DNA of 64,000 nucleotides from Halobacillus litoralis (GCF_004101865.1 NZ_CP026119.1:62001-126000), one strand, 5' to 3'. Shown: positions 39,204 to 47,994, counted from the first letter of the stretch. The notes: a model not told the origin generated them from the letters alone. Translations and numbers: made by a program.

Positions 39204-41207
39204 ATGAAAAAGATATTCTTTAGTTTAACGGTAATTCTAGTTGTCTCCATATCATTTCCCGGAAATAAGGCAAATGCTTCTATTCCAGTAAACTCTAATG
39301 GGATGTATTTAGAAGATGTTTATTGGGTTGAAGATTTTTATCCACACCATCTTTATTATGACGCAAATATACCTTTTCATTTAAATTCTAAATATGGCAA
39401 GTACCTAGGTAAGATGTTATCTGTACAAGATACGGAAACACATCTATATGGAAGAACATTTGCACATAGTTCGACTTATTACCGCTGGGGGAAAGCTATG
39501 GGTGGGAACCCTTCTTATGTAAGAGACTATGTAAGAGAGTCAAAACTTGAGAGAGAATCTGATGGGAGGGTTTTTACTAGGGCTCATTCCAGACAACTTG
39601 CAGAATCTTCAGGAGCAGAATTAGAAGTATTATTTCGTAGTGCCGGCTCTACTGGAGTCGACCGTATTGTTGTAAAACCTACCCCTTATCCTACAGGAGA
39701 TCTTAATGGCCCTTCGGTAGTTAATTTAAATGAAGATTTTACGGTTTCATTTGATGCTAGAGAGTATTATCCCTACAGTGGAAACCGTATTAAGTGGGAA
39801 CTATGGTTCGATGACCGTTTCCGAGTTGATAGCGGGACCTCTTATACTAGTAGAATAACTAGTAAAAAAATACCCTTATCATTAAATGGCCATGGTCATA
39901 GAAAAATGGAATTACGCATTTCTGATAAAGTTGAAAGAGAAACATCAATTACAAAAAACATTTATGTAAACCGCCCTCCTGAAGCTGATTTTAATGCGAG
40001 TCCTAACCCTACAAACACAAAGAAATCTGTTTCATTTTCAAATAGGTCAAGCGATCCTGATGGAGACCGTTTGTCTTATAAATATGATTATAGAAAAAAA
40101 GGGAATAGTTCTTGGCAGCGCTTCAGTACAGCAACAAACCCTTCGCAGCGTTTTAGGAGTCTAGGAACCTATGAAGTTAGACTAACCGCAACCGATACTT
40201 ACGGTGCATCAGATACTGAAATAAAAGAAATTGATGTAGAAAATCAGCCTCCTAATGCTAACTTTACCATGAGCCCGAACCCTACGGATAGGAATACAAC
40301 AGTTGATTTTAATGATTATTCAAGTGATCCGGAAAACGATAGCTTAACTTACCAGTATCATTATAGGAAAAAGGGTGCTTTAAGCTGGAGGAGCCTAAGC
40401 ACACGTGCAGAACCCAGCCACAGATTTACTAGCTTAGGAACCTATGAAGTCAGATTGAGAGTTACAGATATTCATGGTGACTATGACACTAAGACAAAGG
40501 AAATAGATGTAGAAAACATAAGCCCTGAAGTTAAAGTTAATTATAACCCTTCTCCTGTGTATGAGGGCGATGATGTAGATATATGCATTACCCCTACTGA
40601 CGAGGATAAAGACCGTCTGAAAATCACTCTATATATACAAAAAAAGGGAGGATCTACACAGAAAGTTCTTGAAGTGTCTAACCTTGATTCGGGCACTGAA
40701 AAATGTCATACAGTGGAAGACATAGAAGACGGCGAGTATGAAACCACTACTACAGTTACTGACGGCAATGATTCAAAAACTGTAACTTTAACATTTACAG
40801 CAAAGGAATTGTCCATCACTGGTCATGTAAACCATACAGACAAATGGGAAGAAAAGCATATGGTGCTTGGTAACCCGTTAGACCATTTCTATTCTGGAGA
40901 AAGGTTCTTATTACTAGCTGATTTGATTGATTATCCCGTAGATTACCTAAATGTATTCTTCGAAGGATATCAATTGAATAGCAACCTATATACAGAAACG
41001 GTACCGTTAAGTGCAGATTCTCCTGTCTCCTGGGTTGGCGACTTATACAATTCTGAATTCCAAGATGGCAATACCAAACTTAGAGGTGGGGTAATTACTT
41101 TTGATTTCGAAGTTAAATATCAAAATGGAACAATAAAAAGAGATACTGTTAATGTTGAAATAATTGGTGATGTATACGATGTATTTCAAATAAAGCAGAA
41201 ATATTAA
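39204..41207 (+). CDS. secreted PKD-domain surface protein
   Basis: 667 residues from ATG 39204 (AAGGGGGA). N-terminal signal peptide (FFSLTVILVVSISF, cleavage near KANA-SIP), a mixed N-domain to about 250, then two PKD-type Ig domains (NRPPEADFNASPNPTNTKKS onward and NQPPNANFTMSPNPTDRNTT onward, about 90 residues each) and a third related segment, followed by a C-terminal domain. No LPXTG or SLH anchor is seen. PKD domains mediate cell-surface contact or polysaccharide binding. It probably acts with the SLH protein in adhesion. Confidence 0.8.
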   Translation: MKKIFFSLTVILVVSISFPGNKANASIPVNSNGMYLEDVYWVEDFYPHHLYYDANIPFHLNSKYGKYLGKMLSVQDTETHLYGRTFAHSSTYYRWGKAMGGNPSYVRDYVRESKLERESDGRVFTRAHSRQLAESSGAELEVLFRSAGSTGVDRIVVKPTPYPTGDLNGPSVVNLNEDFTVSFDAREYYPYSGNRIKWELWFDDRFRVDSGTSYTSRITSKKIPLSLNGHGHRKMELRISDKVERETSITKNIYVNRPPEADFNASPNPTNTKKSVSFSNRSSDPDGDRLSYKYDYRKKGNSSWQRFSTATNPSQRFRSLGTYEVRLTATDTYGASDTEIKEIDVENQPPNANFTMSPNPTDRNTTVDFNDYSSDPENDSLTYQYHYRKKGALSWRSLSTRAEPSHRFTSLGTYEVRLRVTDIHGDYDTKTKEIDVENISPEVKVNYNPSPVYEGDDVDICITPTDEDKDRLKITLYIQKKGGSTQKVLEVSNLDSGTEKCHTVEDIEDGEYETTTTVTDGNDSKTVTLTFTAKELSITGHVNHTDKWEEKHMVLGNPLDHFYSGERFLLLADLIDYPVDYLNVFFEGYQLNSNLYTETVPLSADSPVSWVGDLYNSEFQDGNTKLRGGVITFDFEVKYQNGTIKRDTVNVEIIGDVYDVFQIKQKY

Positions 41208-41208
41208 A

Positions 41209-41243
41209 AAGAAAAAGCCGCTAAATTCACTGGCTTTTTCTTT
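41209..41243 (+). terminator. intrinsic terminator after the PKD gene
   Basis: AAAAAGCC...GGCTTTTTC stem with T-rich tail. Confidence 0.85.
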
Positions 41244-41304
41244 TTTGTTATATATGTTAAATTACCCTACAAATGAAATATTTGTAAGAGGAAGGGATGC
41301 CCAC

Positions 41305-41562
41305 ATGGAAAAAATCAATTGTTTCAAAATAGGTGAGCAGTTGTTTAGAGGAGTGAAAAATTTCTCTCACAGGAATGATCATACCATTATTATTGAACCT
41401 TCCTCTTATCCCACAAGAAGCTTTATTGAAAACATTTCAAAGTTTAATAGGTTTGAAGAGGTGAAAGTTCATATTGAGGGAAATGAGGAATGGAGGACTC
41501 TAAGTGGACCGTTCCATTTTGAGGAGTATCTGGGTCTTTTGATTTTTAAAAAAGTAATTTGA
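41305..41562 (+). CDS. small hypothetical protein
   Basis: 85 residues from ATG 41305; AGGAAGGG lies eight bases upstream, so the longer upstream frame is not used. Basic/aromatic mix with no signal or known motif (FHFEEYLGLLIFKKVI end). Function unknown. Confidence 0.55.
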   Translation: MEKINCFKIGEQLFRGVKNFSHRNDHTIIIEPSSYPTRSFIENISKFNRFEEVKVHIEGNEEWRTLSGPFHFEEYLGLLIFKKVI

Positions 41563-41647
41563 ACTCTTCAAACTTATCGGATGTAATTATTATCCATCAC
41601 ACTTATAAACTGTAGAAATAAATGAGTGACCATTGTAATATCATGAT

Positions 41648-41869
41648 ATGACTAAACAATCAAATGTTAAAATATTATTTGGTGCAAACGTTAAATATCA
41701 TCGAAATCGTCTAAAAATATCTCAAGAAATACTAGCAGAGAAAACCAACTTACATAGGAATTATATAGGTGAAGTTGAAAGAGGACTTAGAAACCTCTCC
41801 TTAGAGAATATATATAAAATTTCTAAGGCTTTAGGGGTAAAAATGTCCGATTTGTTAGATTTCGAATAA
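41648..41869 (+). CDS. XRE-family HTH regulator
   Basis: 73 residues. A single Xre/Cro HTH: FGANVKYHRNRLKISQEILA, EKTNLHRNYIGEVERGLRNL, then the third and fourth helices (YKISKALGVKMSDLLDF). No effector domain, so it is a small repressor such as those controlling plasmid transfer. No ribosome site precedes the ATG; a TAATAT -10-like box ends seven bases upstream, so the mRNA may be leaderless. Confidence 0.88.
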   Translation: MTKQSNVKILFGANVKYHRNRLKISQEILAEKTNLHRNYIGEVERGLRNLSLENIYKISKALGVKMSDLLDFE

Positions 41870-41935
41870 AACCTGGCGGGGAACAGATAAAGGACCAAGA
41901 GCAGCTTCTTGTTTAACTTTAAAAAGTTAGATAAT

Positions 41936-42148
41936 ATGAAGCTTGTTTGTGTAGCGCCTGATTTAGAATCATTTTTTGATAAATTTATTTTGACTTTAGA
42001 ATTCTACAATGTTCGCAAGATTTTTATATTAGAATTAAATTATCAAAACGAGTCTGAAATTAGGTTAAATTATTCACGGATGTGGGTAATTAAAGACAGT
42101 GGGGTGTTTTTTAATGTTAAACAGAGAGACTACATTAGAGCAATTTAA
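41936..42148 (+). CDS. small hypothetical protein (weak start)
   Basis: 70 residues from ATG 41936; a TTG at 41909 is an alternative. No ribosome site near either. The sequence MKLVCVAPDLESFFDKFILT and following strands look protein-like, and the stop overlaps the next gene. Unrecognised. Confidence 0.4.
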   Translation: MKLVCVAPDLESFFDKFILTLEFYNVRKIFILELNYQNESEIRLNYSRMWVIKDSGVFFNVKQRDYIRAI

Positions 42149-42485
42149 TGATTTGAGCAAAGAGAACTTATCGATTAACAACTACTTTTTGAAAAAAGCT
42201 TATTTTATTGTGGATGAAGAATCTTATATTGAGTTAGTATCTGTATCCAAAGAATACCTTGAGTATTTAGGGGATGAAAAGATTACTCAATTTGAAGTTC
42301 TGGCTTCAGAAACAAGAGAAGTAAGCTTATCTTCAGCTACAAGAGATTTTCACAAAAAATTACTTAAACACGAAAACATCAATTTGGTTTATAAGTTAAA
42401 CGAAGATCAGGCTGAAAAACTAGTTGAACAATACCAAGAACAACTACACGAAATCACAGAAGAATCCATGGCTACACTAAATTAA
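42114..42485 (+). CDS. hypothetical protein
   Basis: 123 residues from ATG 42114 (GGGGTG site). Acidic, helical and soluble (EEYQEQLHEITEES-like C-terminus, VEQYQEQLHEITEE). It overlaps the preceding frame by 35 bases. Unknown function; ends just before the next promoter. Confidence 0.55.
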   Translation: MLNRETTLEQFNDLSKENLSINNYFLKKAYFIVDEESYIELVSVSKEYLEYLGDEKITQFEVLASETREVSLSSATRDFHKKLLKHENINLVYKLNEDQAEKLVEQYQEQLHEITEESMATLN

Positions 42486-42661
42486 TTGTGATTGTGAGGG
42501 CAATTTGCTATAATTTCATCATAGTATCTTACAATTGATTTTTATGGCAATCTTTTAAGATTAGCGGGTAAATAAAAAGACATTCAAAGTGCCTTTGGGC
42601 ATGTTTTAAGACTTACACGTAACGTGTGCGTCAATTAGAACATGCTCAAAGGCATTTTTTT
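42486..42661 (+). promoter_or_regulatory. promoter, covarying-hairpin leader and terminator
   Basis: TTGTGA, 17 bases, extended TGC-TATAAT (42509-42514). Leader hairpin AATC-TTTTAA-GATT then TAGCGGG (42546-42568); compared with the leaders at 37369 and 44927 the stem has changed on both sides (C-G to T-A), keeping the pairing. Then a strong terminator TGCCTTTG-CATGTT...AACATG-CAAAGGCA with T7. The following 160 bases before 42822 have no convincing gene. Confidence 0.8.
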
Positions 42662-42821
42662 GTGCTTTGAGAGGGGAGGATTCTTTTTTTCAGTAAGTTA
42701 ATGGAAGAGGAATAAAACAATCGGAAGGGTGTTTATGAAATGAATTTGTTTTGCATGATGAGCATTAATACAATGTTCGTTACGGGTGGCGTGAGAAAAA
42801 ATTATGACAGGGGGTTTTTGC

Positions 42822-43361
42822 ATGTTCAAAGTAACTTGCTTTTCCTCTGTTAGTCCAGAAGATCTATGGGAAAGATTAAAAGGTTTGCGATTTAGTTATA
42901 CCACAGAAGGTTTTGTATGGCAGCAAGAACAAAGCGTGTTCAAAATAGTCCCGTTTAAGAATCCACCTAGAGGAGATGCCTATGGATATCGCGTCTACTT
43001 CAAGGGGCCTCAAGGGAGCATTCATGGCCCAATTTACTTGTTTGATATGGCTCTTGGGTGGAGTGATATAAAAATTAAAGGGATAGAGTACTTCATCTAT
43101 GATTCGAAAATGAATCATCAAAGCTGGCTAGAACTTCTTTTGGAAACTCGTAAATTTAAAACAATCAATGCTAAAGGTATCTTTAGTAAAGGAAGGGTAG
43201 GCATTATCCCTGTTGATGATGGTGTTAATCTTCAAATTCGACCTATCAAGGGGAAGAATCTTAAATTAATTGATTGTTTGCATGAACTTGAAAGAGTAAG
43301 AGATGAAGTGAAACCGCAGAAATACGATTTGTTCTCTTTTTCAGAGGAGGAAGCAATATGA
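42822..43361 (+). CDS. hypothetical protein, first gene of a three-gene operon
   Basis: 179 residues from ATG 42822 (AGGGGG site). Alpha/beta, soluble; no family recognised. The pattern GYRVYFKGPQGSIHGPIYLF and conserved-looking Trp/Tyr are typical of small nucleic-acid or partner-binding domains, but that is guesswork. It is behind a transfer-type leader and overlaps the next gene by 4 bases. Confidence 0.6.
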   Translation: MFKVTCFSSVSPEDLWERLKGLRFSYTTEGFVWQQEQSVFKIVPFKNPPRGDAYGYRVYFKGPQGSIHGPIYLFDMALGWSDIKIKGIEYFIYDSKMNHQSWLELLLETRKFKTINAKGIFSKGRVGIIPVDDGVNLQIRPIKGKNLKLIDCLHELERVRDEVKPQKYDLFSFSEEEAI

Positions 43362-43780
43362 GTTTCGACTTCTTCACTAAGAATAGCGTATATACTGTCG
43401 AGGACACTTGTGTGTACAAAAATGGAGAACTACTAGCACAAGGGAAAGTAAACCCTTTACAAGTGCTCTTAGGGCTTCCTGGTGCCATTTCGGTTTATGA
43501 TCCATATTCGGGGTCATCAAATAATATTTGGACCGGGGAAATTCGTTCCATTCTTCCTCAGAATGAACGAATAAATAAATTATCTTTACCTACTAGAAAT
43601 CGTTATGTAGTAAGGGTAAGAGTGGATTGTAGGAACAGGGAATTTGTCGTTAATGCTATTGATGAATCACATAGTGTTAAGCATTTAAAAAGTTTTTTTA
43701 AACATATGGAACTAATATCTGTACACCAAGTTAATTCTAGCTATGTTCCTGCCACAAAGGAGGAATCTGTATGTTGTTAG
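43358..43780 (+). CDS. hypothetical protein
   Basis: 140 residues, ATG 43358 overlapping the previous stop (ATGA type). Beta-rich, soluble, ends in two Cys (SVCC). GGAGG site. No known family. Part of the same operon as 42822 and 43771. Confidence 0.6.
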   Translation: MSFDFFTKNSVYTVEDTCVYKNGELLAQGKVNPLQVLLGLPGAISVYDPYSGSSNNIWTGEIRSILPQNERINKLSLPTRNRYVVRVRVDCRNREFVVNAIDESHSVKHLKSFFKHMELISVHQVNSSYVPATKEESVCC

Positions 43781-43935
43781 ATAAGAAAGCTAGTCAAATT
43801 TATCGTAAGCTCCAATGTGCAAAAGATGAATATGAGAGGTTTATGATTATCGACCAATTAAATCCAGACTTAGCAAAGAGAACATTCATACGATACGTGA
43901 TGAATGAGAATAACGCGAACAAGAACAAACAATAA
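43771..43935 (+). CDS. small helical hypothetical protein
   Basis: 54 residues from ATG 43771 (AAAGGAGGAA). Basic and helical (KASQIYRKLQCAKDEYERFM, then RTFIRYVMNENNANKNKQ). Overlaps the previous gene by 10 bases. Unknown. Confidence 0.55.
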   Translation: MLLDKKASQIYRKLQCAKDEYERFMIIDQLNPDLAKRTFIRYVMNENNANKNKQ

Positions 43936-44018
43936 CTAAATATCCCCTTCCTAGTAGAGAGTAATCTATTTAATTGCTCCCCTTACTAGGCGGGGAGCAT
44001 ATTTAGGGGGAAATACAA

Positions 44019-44843
44019 ATGAAAAAGAATGCTGCGAAAATTATGGAGGAGTTAATGGAGTCAGGTTTATATCCAGAAAAGAGCAATATGGAGAATAAAG
44101 AGGATCTCATTAAGAAAGGAATCCATAAACAATTAAAGAATTCAGAAGAGAAAAGACATGAATTTGGTTCGCAAGGTATCGTAGCGAAGTTTGTTCCAAA
44201 GAAAATCACGGATGTTGATTATCAAGGATTAAAGGAATACCTTTACGACATAGGACTCCTTATTCCTTTGATGAAGATTGACGACCGCTTATTGAAGAAA
44301 GACCTTTTCAATAAAGAGATTTTTAATGAATTTAAAACGGGAGAGGATTTCTATGTGCGCCCAAACTTTAATAAGTTAGGGAAAGAGCTTAACAAACCTT
44401 CCCTCTTCGACGTAAGTAAGTGGGAACTTGAAGAAATGATTGATGAATTTCGAAGGGCTTCCACAAAAACGAAAGAAATAAAAGAGACTTATAAAAATCA
44501 CATGATGATGATGGCTAAGTGTCCTGTATTAGAAAAGGATAATAAAATCAAACACAAGTATGGTTCGGTTTCTAGAATTTCTTCCGGCTGTACTTATGAT
44601 CTTGAAGGCATACATGATGAGATAGGTGCAGAATTGCTCATTAAATACGGGAAAGTGAACACCAATAAATTACAGGAGTTCATTTACAAAGGTACATTAT
44701 CTCAAAAAGATGTTGACCAGTTTAGGACAATCGTAGATGTGCGATTAGACTTTATGGTGATGAGTTTAGATACAGAAAGAAGAATGATTGAACAATACCA
44801 GAGAGAAAGGACCAAAGCTTCTCAAGCTAGATTAAGAGCATAG
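44019..44843 (+). CDS. hypothetical protein, 274 aa
   Basis: Lysine/glutamate-rich helical protein with no signal peptide. ATG 44019 follows TTAGGGGG, and the upstream stretch has a small GCTCCCC/GGGGAGC hairpin (43974-43998). The N-terminal 50 residues and a C-terminal helical segment (DVRLDFMVMSLDTERRMIEQ) suggest a coiled or DNA-binding accessory protein. No family recognised. Confidence 0.65.
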   Translation: MKKNAAKIMEELMESGLYPEKSNMENKEDLIKKGIHKQLKNSEEKRHEFGSQGIVAKFVPKKITDVDYQGLKEYLYDIGLLIPLMKIDDRLLKKDLFNKEIFNEFKTGEDFYVRPNFNKLGKELNKPSLFDVSKWELEEMIDEFRRASTKTKEIKETYKNHMMMMAKCPVLEKDNKIKHKYGSVSRISSGCTYDLEGIHDEIGAELLIKYGKVNTNKLQEFIYKGTLSQKDVDQFRTIVDVRLDFMVMSLDTERRMIEQYQRERTKASQARLRA

Positions 44844-44866
44844 CTAACTGAAATACGTGCTTTACC

Positions 44867-45029
44867 TTGTCGGTAGCAAAATTAAGTGGTATGATTTAAC
44901 TGTTAAGATTACTTTTTACTTTTTTTGCAACCTTTTTAGGTTAGCGGGTGTATTATTAAACGCAGCGTCCTTTGGGATGATTCTATAAACACTTATGTGT
45001 TTATGAGTCTTTCTGAAGGGCGCTTTTTT
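44867..45029 (+). promoter_or_regulatory. promoter, covarying-hairpin leader and terminator before the SSB operon
   Basis: TTGTCG, 17 bases, extended TGG-TATGAT (44890-44895). Leader hairpin AACC-TTTTTA-GGTT then TAGCGGG (44928-44948), then terminator GCGTCCTT...AAGGGCGC with inner ATAAACAC/GTGTTTAT stem and a T6 run. Near-identical in layout, but not in sequence, to the leader at 37309. Confidence 0.82.
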
Positions 45030-45070
45030 GCGTTTGATATAAATTATTCTTCAGAAAGGGTGGATGTTTT

Positions 45071-45430
45071 ATGGCTATGACAATAGCTGAATTTTTCGGT
45101 ATCGAAGATCGGGTGGAAGATTGTAGAAAAGAAGTACAGGCAAAAGAGGTGGCGCTAGAACGGTCCCCTTACAAAGCGGAGATTATAAGAAAAGATGGAG
45201 AACGTCGTATTTATCCTTGCCGTTCTTCTCAAAAGAAAGTTGCTATTAAAGAAATCTTGCTCTTCGTTAAATCTATCGAAGAAGCTACTGGAGAAAAAGT
45301 TGCTTGGCGTTTCAAAGGAGAAAAGGTATTTCATTTTAGTCAACAGACTTTTAATGAAGTAAGCTCAAAAACGTCAATAAAAGGAAAAATGAAAAAATTT
45401 TTAAACGCATTCTTTGATTTAGAAGATTAA
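45071..45430 (+). CDS. hypothetical protein before ssb
   Basis: 119 residues from ATG 45071 (AAAGGGTGG). Basic, alpha/beta, with no membrane segment. First gene of the SSB operon, 19 bases from ssb. Unknown function; perhaps nucleic-acid linked given its neighbour. Confidence 0.6.
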   Translation: MAMTIAEFFGIEDRVEDCRKEVQAKEVALERSPYKAEIIRKDGERRIYPCRSSQKKVAIKEILLFVKSIEEATGEKVAWRFKGEKVFHFSQQTFNEVSSKTSIKGKMKKFLNAFFDLED

Positions 45431-45449
45431 TCATTAGGGGGAATTACAA

Positions 45450-45914
45450 ATGTTGAACAGAGTAGTATTAGCAGGAAGACTTACGAAAGATCCAGAATTA
45501 CGATACACACCAAATGGGGTTGCGGTCGCTAATTTCACTATTGCAGTGAATCGACCATTCTCAAATAACGATGGAGACCGGGATGCGGATTTCATCAACT
45601 GTGTCGTATGGAGAAGAGCTGCTGAAAACTTGGCCAACTTTATGAGTAAAGGAAGTCTTGTTGGTGTAGATGGACGATTGCAAACACGTAGCTTTGATAA
45701 TCAAGAAGGTAAACGCGTTTTTGTAACAGAAGTTGTCGCTGACAGCGTTCAATTCTTAGAGTCTAAAGGGAGTTCACAAAGTAACAGCGGGAATAACACT
45801 AACCGTTCTGGAAGTAATAATGACTTTGGACGAAATAATAACCAAAGAGGTCAAAACCCTATTTCAGACCATGGCGATCCAATCGATATTTCCGATGACG
45901 ATTTGCCATTCTGA
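45450..45914 (+). CDS. ssb: single-stranded DNA-binding protein
   Basis: 154 residues. OB-fold motifs [49 protein letters not shown] and [20 protein letters not shown], followed by a Gly/Asn-rich linker and the standard acidic tip DISDDDLPF that recruits replication and repair proteins. Plasmid-borne SSB protects the incoming single strand during conjugation. ATG 45450 after GGGGGGA. Promoted from the leader at 44867. Confidence 0.97.
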   Translation: MLNRVVLAGRLTKDPELRYTPNGVAVANFTIAVNRPFSNNDGDRDADFINCVVWRRAAENLANFMSKGSLVGVDGRLQTRSFDNQEGKRVFVTEVVADSVQFLESKGSSQSNSGNNTNRSGSNNDFGRNNNQRGQNPISDHGDPIDISDDDLPF

Positions 45915-45974
45915 CCATCGACCACTGTGTAAAGGGATTATATAGGGAAAAATAGATGTTTATTCATCAGTTTT

Positions 45975-46006
45975 AGAGAGTCGTAACTTCGACTCTCTTT
46001 TTTTAT
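45975..46006 (+). terminator. intrinsic terminator after ssb
   Basis: AGAGAGTCG...CGACTCTCT stem, T7 tail. Confidence 0.9.
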
Positions 46007-46029
46007 TCCATTAGGGGAGGTTATGACCA

Positions 46030-46182
46030 ATGAAATATAACATGGTCATTATAGAAAACAAAACAGAAGAGGAAACGTGGAAGTCAGAACCATTTAGCTA
46101 AAGGGTGGCTTTCCGAGTGAAAAGTGGTGCGGAAATAAATTTGAATCATAAAGAGTATCGCGTTGAGCTAATAGAAGCTTAA
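46030..46182 (+). pseudogene. small gene split by an in-frame stop
   Basis: From ATG 46030 (GGGGAGG site) the frame reads MKYNMVIIENKTEEETWKSE, then PFS, a TAA stop at 46099-46101, then continues in the same frame RVAFRVKSGAEINLNHKEYR and VELIEA. The downstream part has its own weak start (GTG) but no site. The pieces look like one small protein of about 50 residues with a nonsense change; a sequencing error or deliberate readthrough cannot be excluded. Confidence 0.6.
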
Positions 46183-46224
46183 TTGCGGATAGAAGTACCA
46201 ATTAAAATTTGAGAGGTGTTTATA

Positions 46225-46848
46225 ATGACAAATGAAGAAAAAATCATCGCATTAAAATCATTGAACAAGGGTGAAAAGGTTACGCTTAAAGACGGGCGTG
46301 TAGTGAGTTTCGAAAGAATGAAACGAACAAAATGGCTGGGTCGTATAGACCGCACATTATACGATATCCCTGTTCAGATGTTTGCCAATGTAGGCGAAAC
46401 GTTATCTGATGAAGCGTTATTGGAGAATGCGAAGAAGAAGCAAGATATACAGAGTGAATTCTACGAGAAAAAACGGAAGCTTAAGACCTTGAACCCAGGA
46501 GATCGAATAAAGCTCACAAATGGTGACGTTATTGAATTTTGTAAGGTGAACAGGAAAAAGTTTGTTGGAATCGAAGCGGATGGAGGAATGTTTAACTATC
46601 CAATCGCTCTTTTCAACCGATTAGTTGAAACAAAGCCGTTAAATCCGAGAGACGAAAAAATAAAAGGACTCGCAAAGAAGTACAGAGGTCGAACTATTCA
46701 AACAGGATGGGGACCTTCTGATATTGGTGCTATAACCGATGATCATAAATGTGTACTTTTGTACGAGTTTGGAAAAGAAGAATATGCATTATCTCTTGAG
46801 AATTTCTTGGAAGAGATGCATAACAATGATTTAGGCAAAGAGATTTAA
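46225..46848 (+). CDS. hypothetical protein with two repeated SH3-like units
   Basis: 207 residues from ATG 46225 (GAGGTG). Residues about 8-55 (KSLNKGEKVTLKDGRVVSFE, then LYDIPVQMFANV) and 85-140 (KTLNPGDRIKLTNGDVIEFC, then FNYPIALFNRLV) are a tandem duplication of a beta-barrel-like unit. A third part is unique. No catalytic residues are seen. It lies between SSB and the methyltransferase-like gene. Confidence 0.6.
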   Translation: MTNEEKIIALKSLNKGEKVTLKDGRVVSFERMKRTKWLGRIDRTLYDIPVQMFANVGETLSDEALLENAKKKQDIQSEFYEKKRKLKTLNPGDRIKLTNGDVIEFCKVNRKKFVGIEADGGMFNYPIALFNRLVETKPLNPRDEKIKGLAKKYRGRTIQTGWGPSDIGAITDDHKCVLLYEFGKEEYALSLENFLEEMHNNDLGKEI

Positions 46849-46867
46849 CATTAAATATATACAAGGG

Positions 46868-46893
46868 AAAAAGACCATTCATTTGGTCTTTTT
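46868..46893 (+). terminator. intrinsic terminator
   Basis: AAAAAGACC...GGTCTTTTTC stem, 20 bases past the preceding gene; the methyltransferase gene follows with no evident new promoter. Confidence 0.8.
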
Positions 46894-46920
46894 CTTATTT
46901 GATTTATAGGAGGAATTAAA

Positions 46921-47994
46921 ATGAGTCATATAGGTAACAAATTACGCTCGGGGTTCTTTGCAACTCCTGAGAGACAGGGCGAATATATAGCGCAATTATT
47001 AGATGTTAAGGGAGATGGTACTTTTCTAGATCCAACTTGTGGGGAAGGAGAAGTACTTTCACAAATTGCAAGGAAGCATCAAACGGAGGATTTAACTATC
47101 CGTACTAATGGTGTAGAACTAGATAAGGCCAGAGCTGCAATAGCAAAAGATAATCTTGATTATTGTGTTAATGCTCCAATTGAAAGCATGGTAATTTCAA
47201 ACAAATCTGCATCTCTTCTTTATTTGAACCCTCCCTATGATTACACCATGAAGGGTATGGATGATGAATATGCAGAGAGAAAAGAGTGGGCAGAGCTCTC
47301 ACGTAACAGCCGCTACCTTAAAGAAAATGGATTGATGATTTACATCATTCCTAGTTACAGGTTTGCGGATGAAAAGATCGCCAGATACCTAGCCACACAT
47401 TTTTATAATATTGGTGTGCTTCGTTTTTCTGATGAGGATTATGAAGGGTTTAAGCAATGCATCTTCATTGCTAATAAAAAATCAGGAAAGCGGAAGGAAT
47501 TCAACCGGAAACTATATGATTTCCTTTTGCAAATGAATGATGAAGAGTTTATCAAACAAAATGTTACACCTATCAACTTAATGATTGGGCGTATGTCTTG
47601 GAAGGTTCCTCAAGGAACTACTCAATTAGAACCTTTCTACACTAAATTGGAGAACAAAAATAACTTTTACGATGGGATTGTTAATTCTAAAGGATTCGCC
47701 GCTTTTAAGGAGCGTTCGAAACCCAAGCGATTAGAAATTGGAGGAAATCCTTGCTTACCTATCAACCAAGGGCAGATGGCGATTCTTTTAGCTAGCGGAG
47801 CGGTTAACGGAGCCATTGGAGAAGGTGACCACTATCATTTAGTACAAGGGTTAGAATTAGTCACAAAAGTACGAGAGGAAGAACAAAACGAACATGAGAA
47901 TGGAGGGAAGACCACCATTTCAAAGGTTCGAACTCAAAGAGATGTATCCGTAAAAATTATCACCCCTTCCGGTTTAGTGAGGAAGTTAGTCTAA
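46921..47994 (+). CDS. DNA adenine methyltransferase-like protein (DUF6094 type)
   Basis: 357 residues. SAM-binding motif DPTCGEGEVL (about residues 37-46), motif IV NPPY (about 102-105) as in N6-adenine DNA methyltransferases. No target-recognition domain or restriction partner nearby, so it is more likely a protective or regulatory enzyme for the incoming plasmid than part of a restriction system. GGAGG site, ATG 46921. The last 70 bases of the gene belong to a 105-base direct repeat present again at 48308. Confidence 0.8.
   Translation: MSHIGNKLRSGFFATPERQGEYIAQLLDVKGDGTFLDPTCGEGEVLSQIARKHQTEDLTIRTNGVELDKARAAIAKDNLDYCVNAPIESMVISNKSASLLYLNPPYDYTMKGMDDEYAERKEWAELSRNSRYLKENGLMIYIIPSYRFADEKIARYLATHFYNIGVLRFSDEDYEGFKQCIFIANKKSGKRKEFNRKLYDFLLQMNDEEFIKQNVTPINLMIGRMSWKVPQGTTQLEPFYTKLENKNNFYDGIVNSKGFAAFKERSKPKRLEIGGNPCLPINQGQMAILLASGAVNGAIGEGDHYHLVQGLELVTKVREEEQNEHENGGKTTISKVRTQRDVSVKIITPSGLVRKLV

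Noticed and set aside
42742..42860. Possible 37-residue leader peptide overlapping the start of the gene at 42822
   Set aside because: Has a GGAAGGG site but odd spacing and ends inside the next gene; could be real but support is too thin to list.
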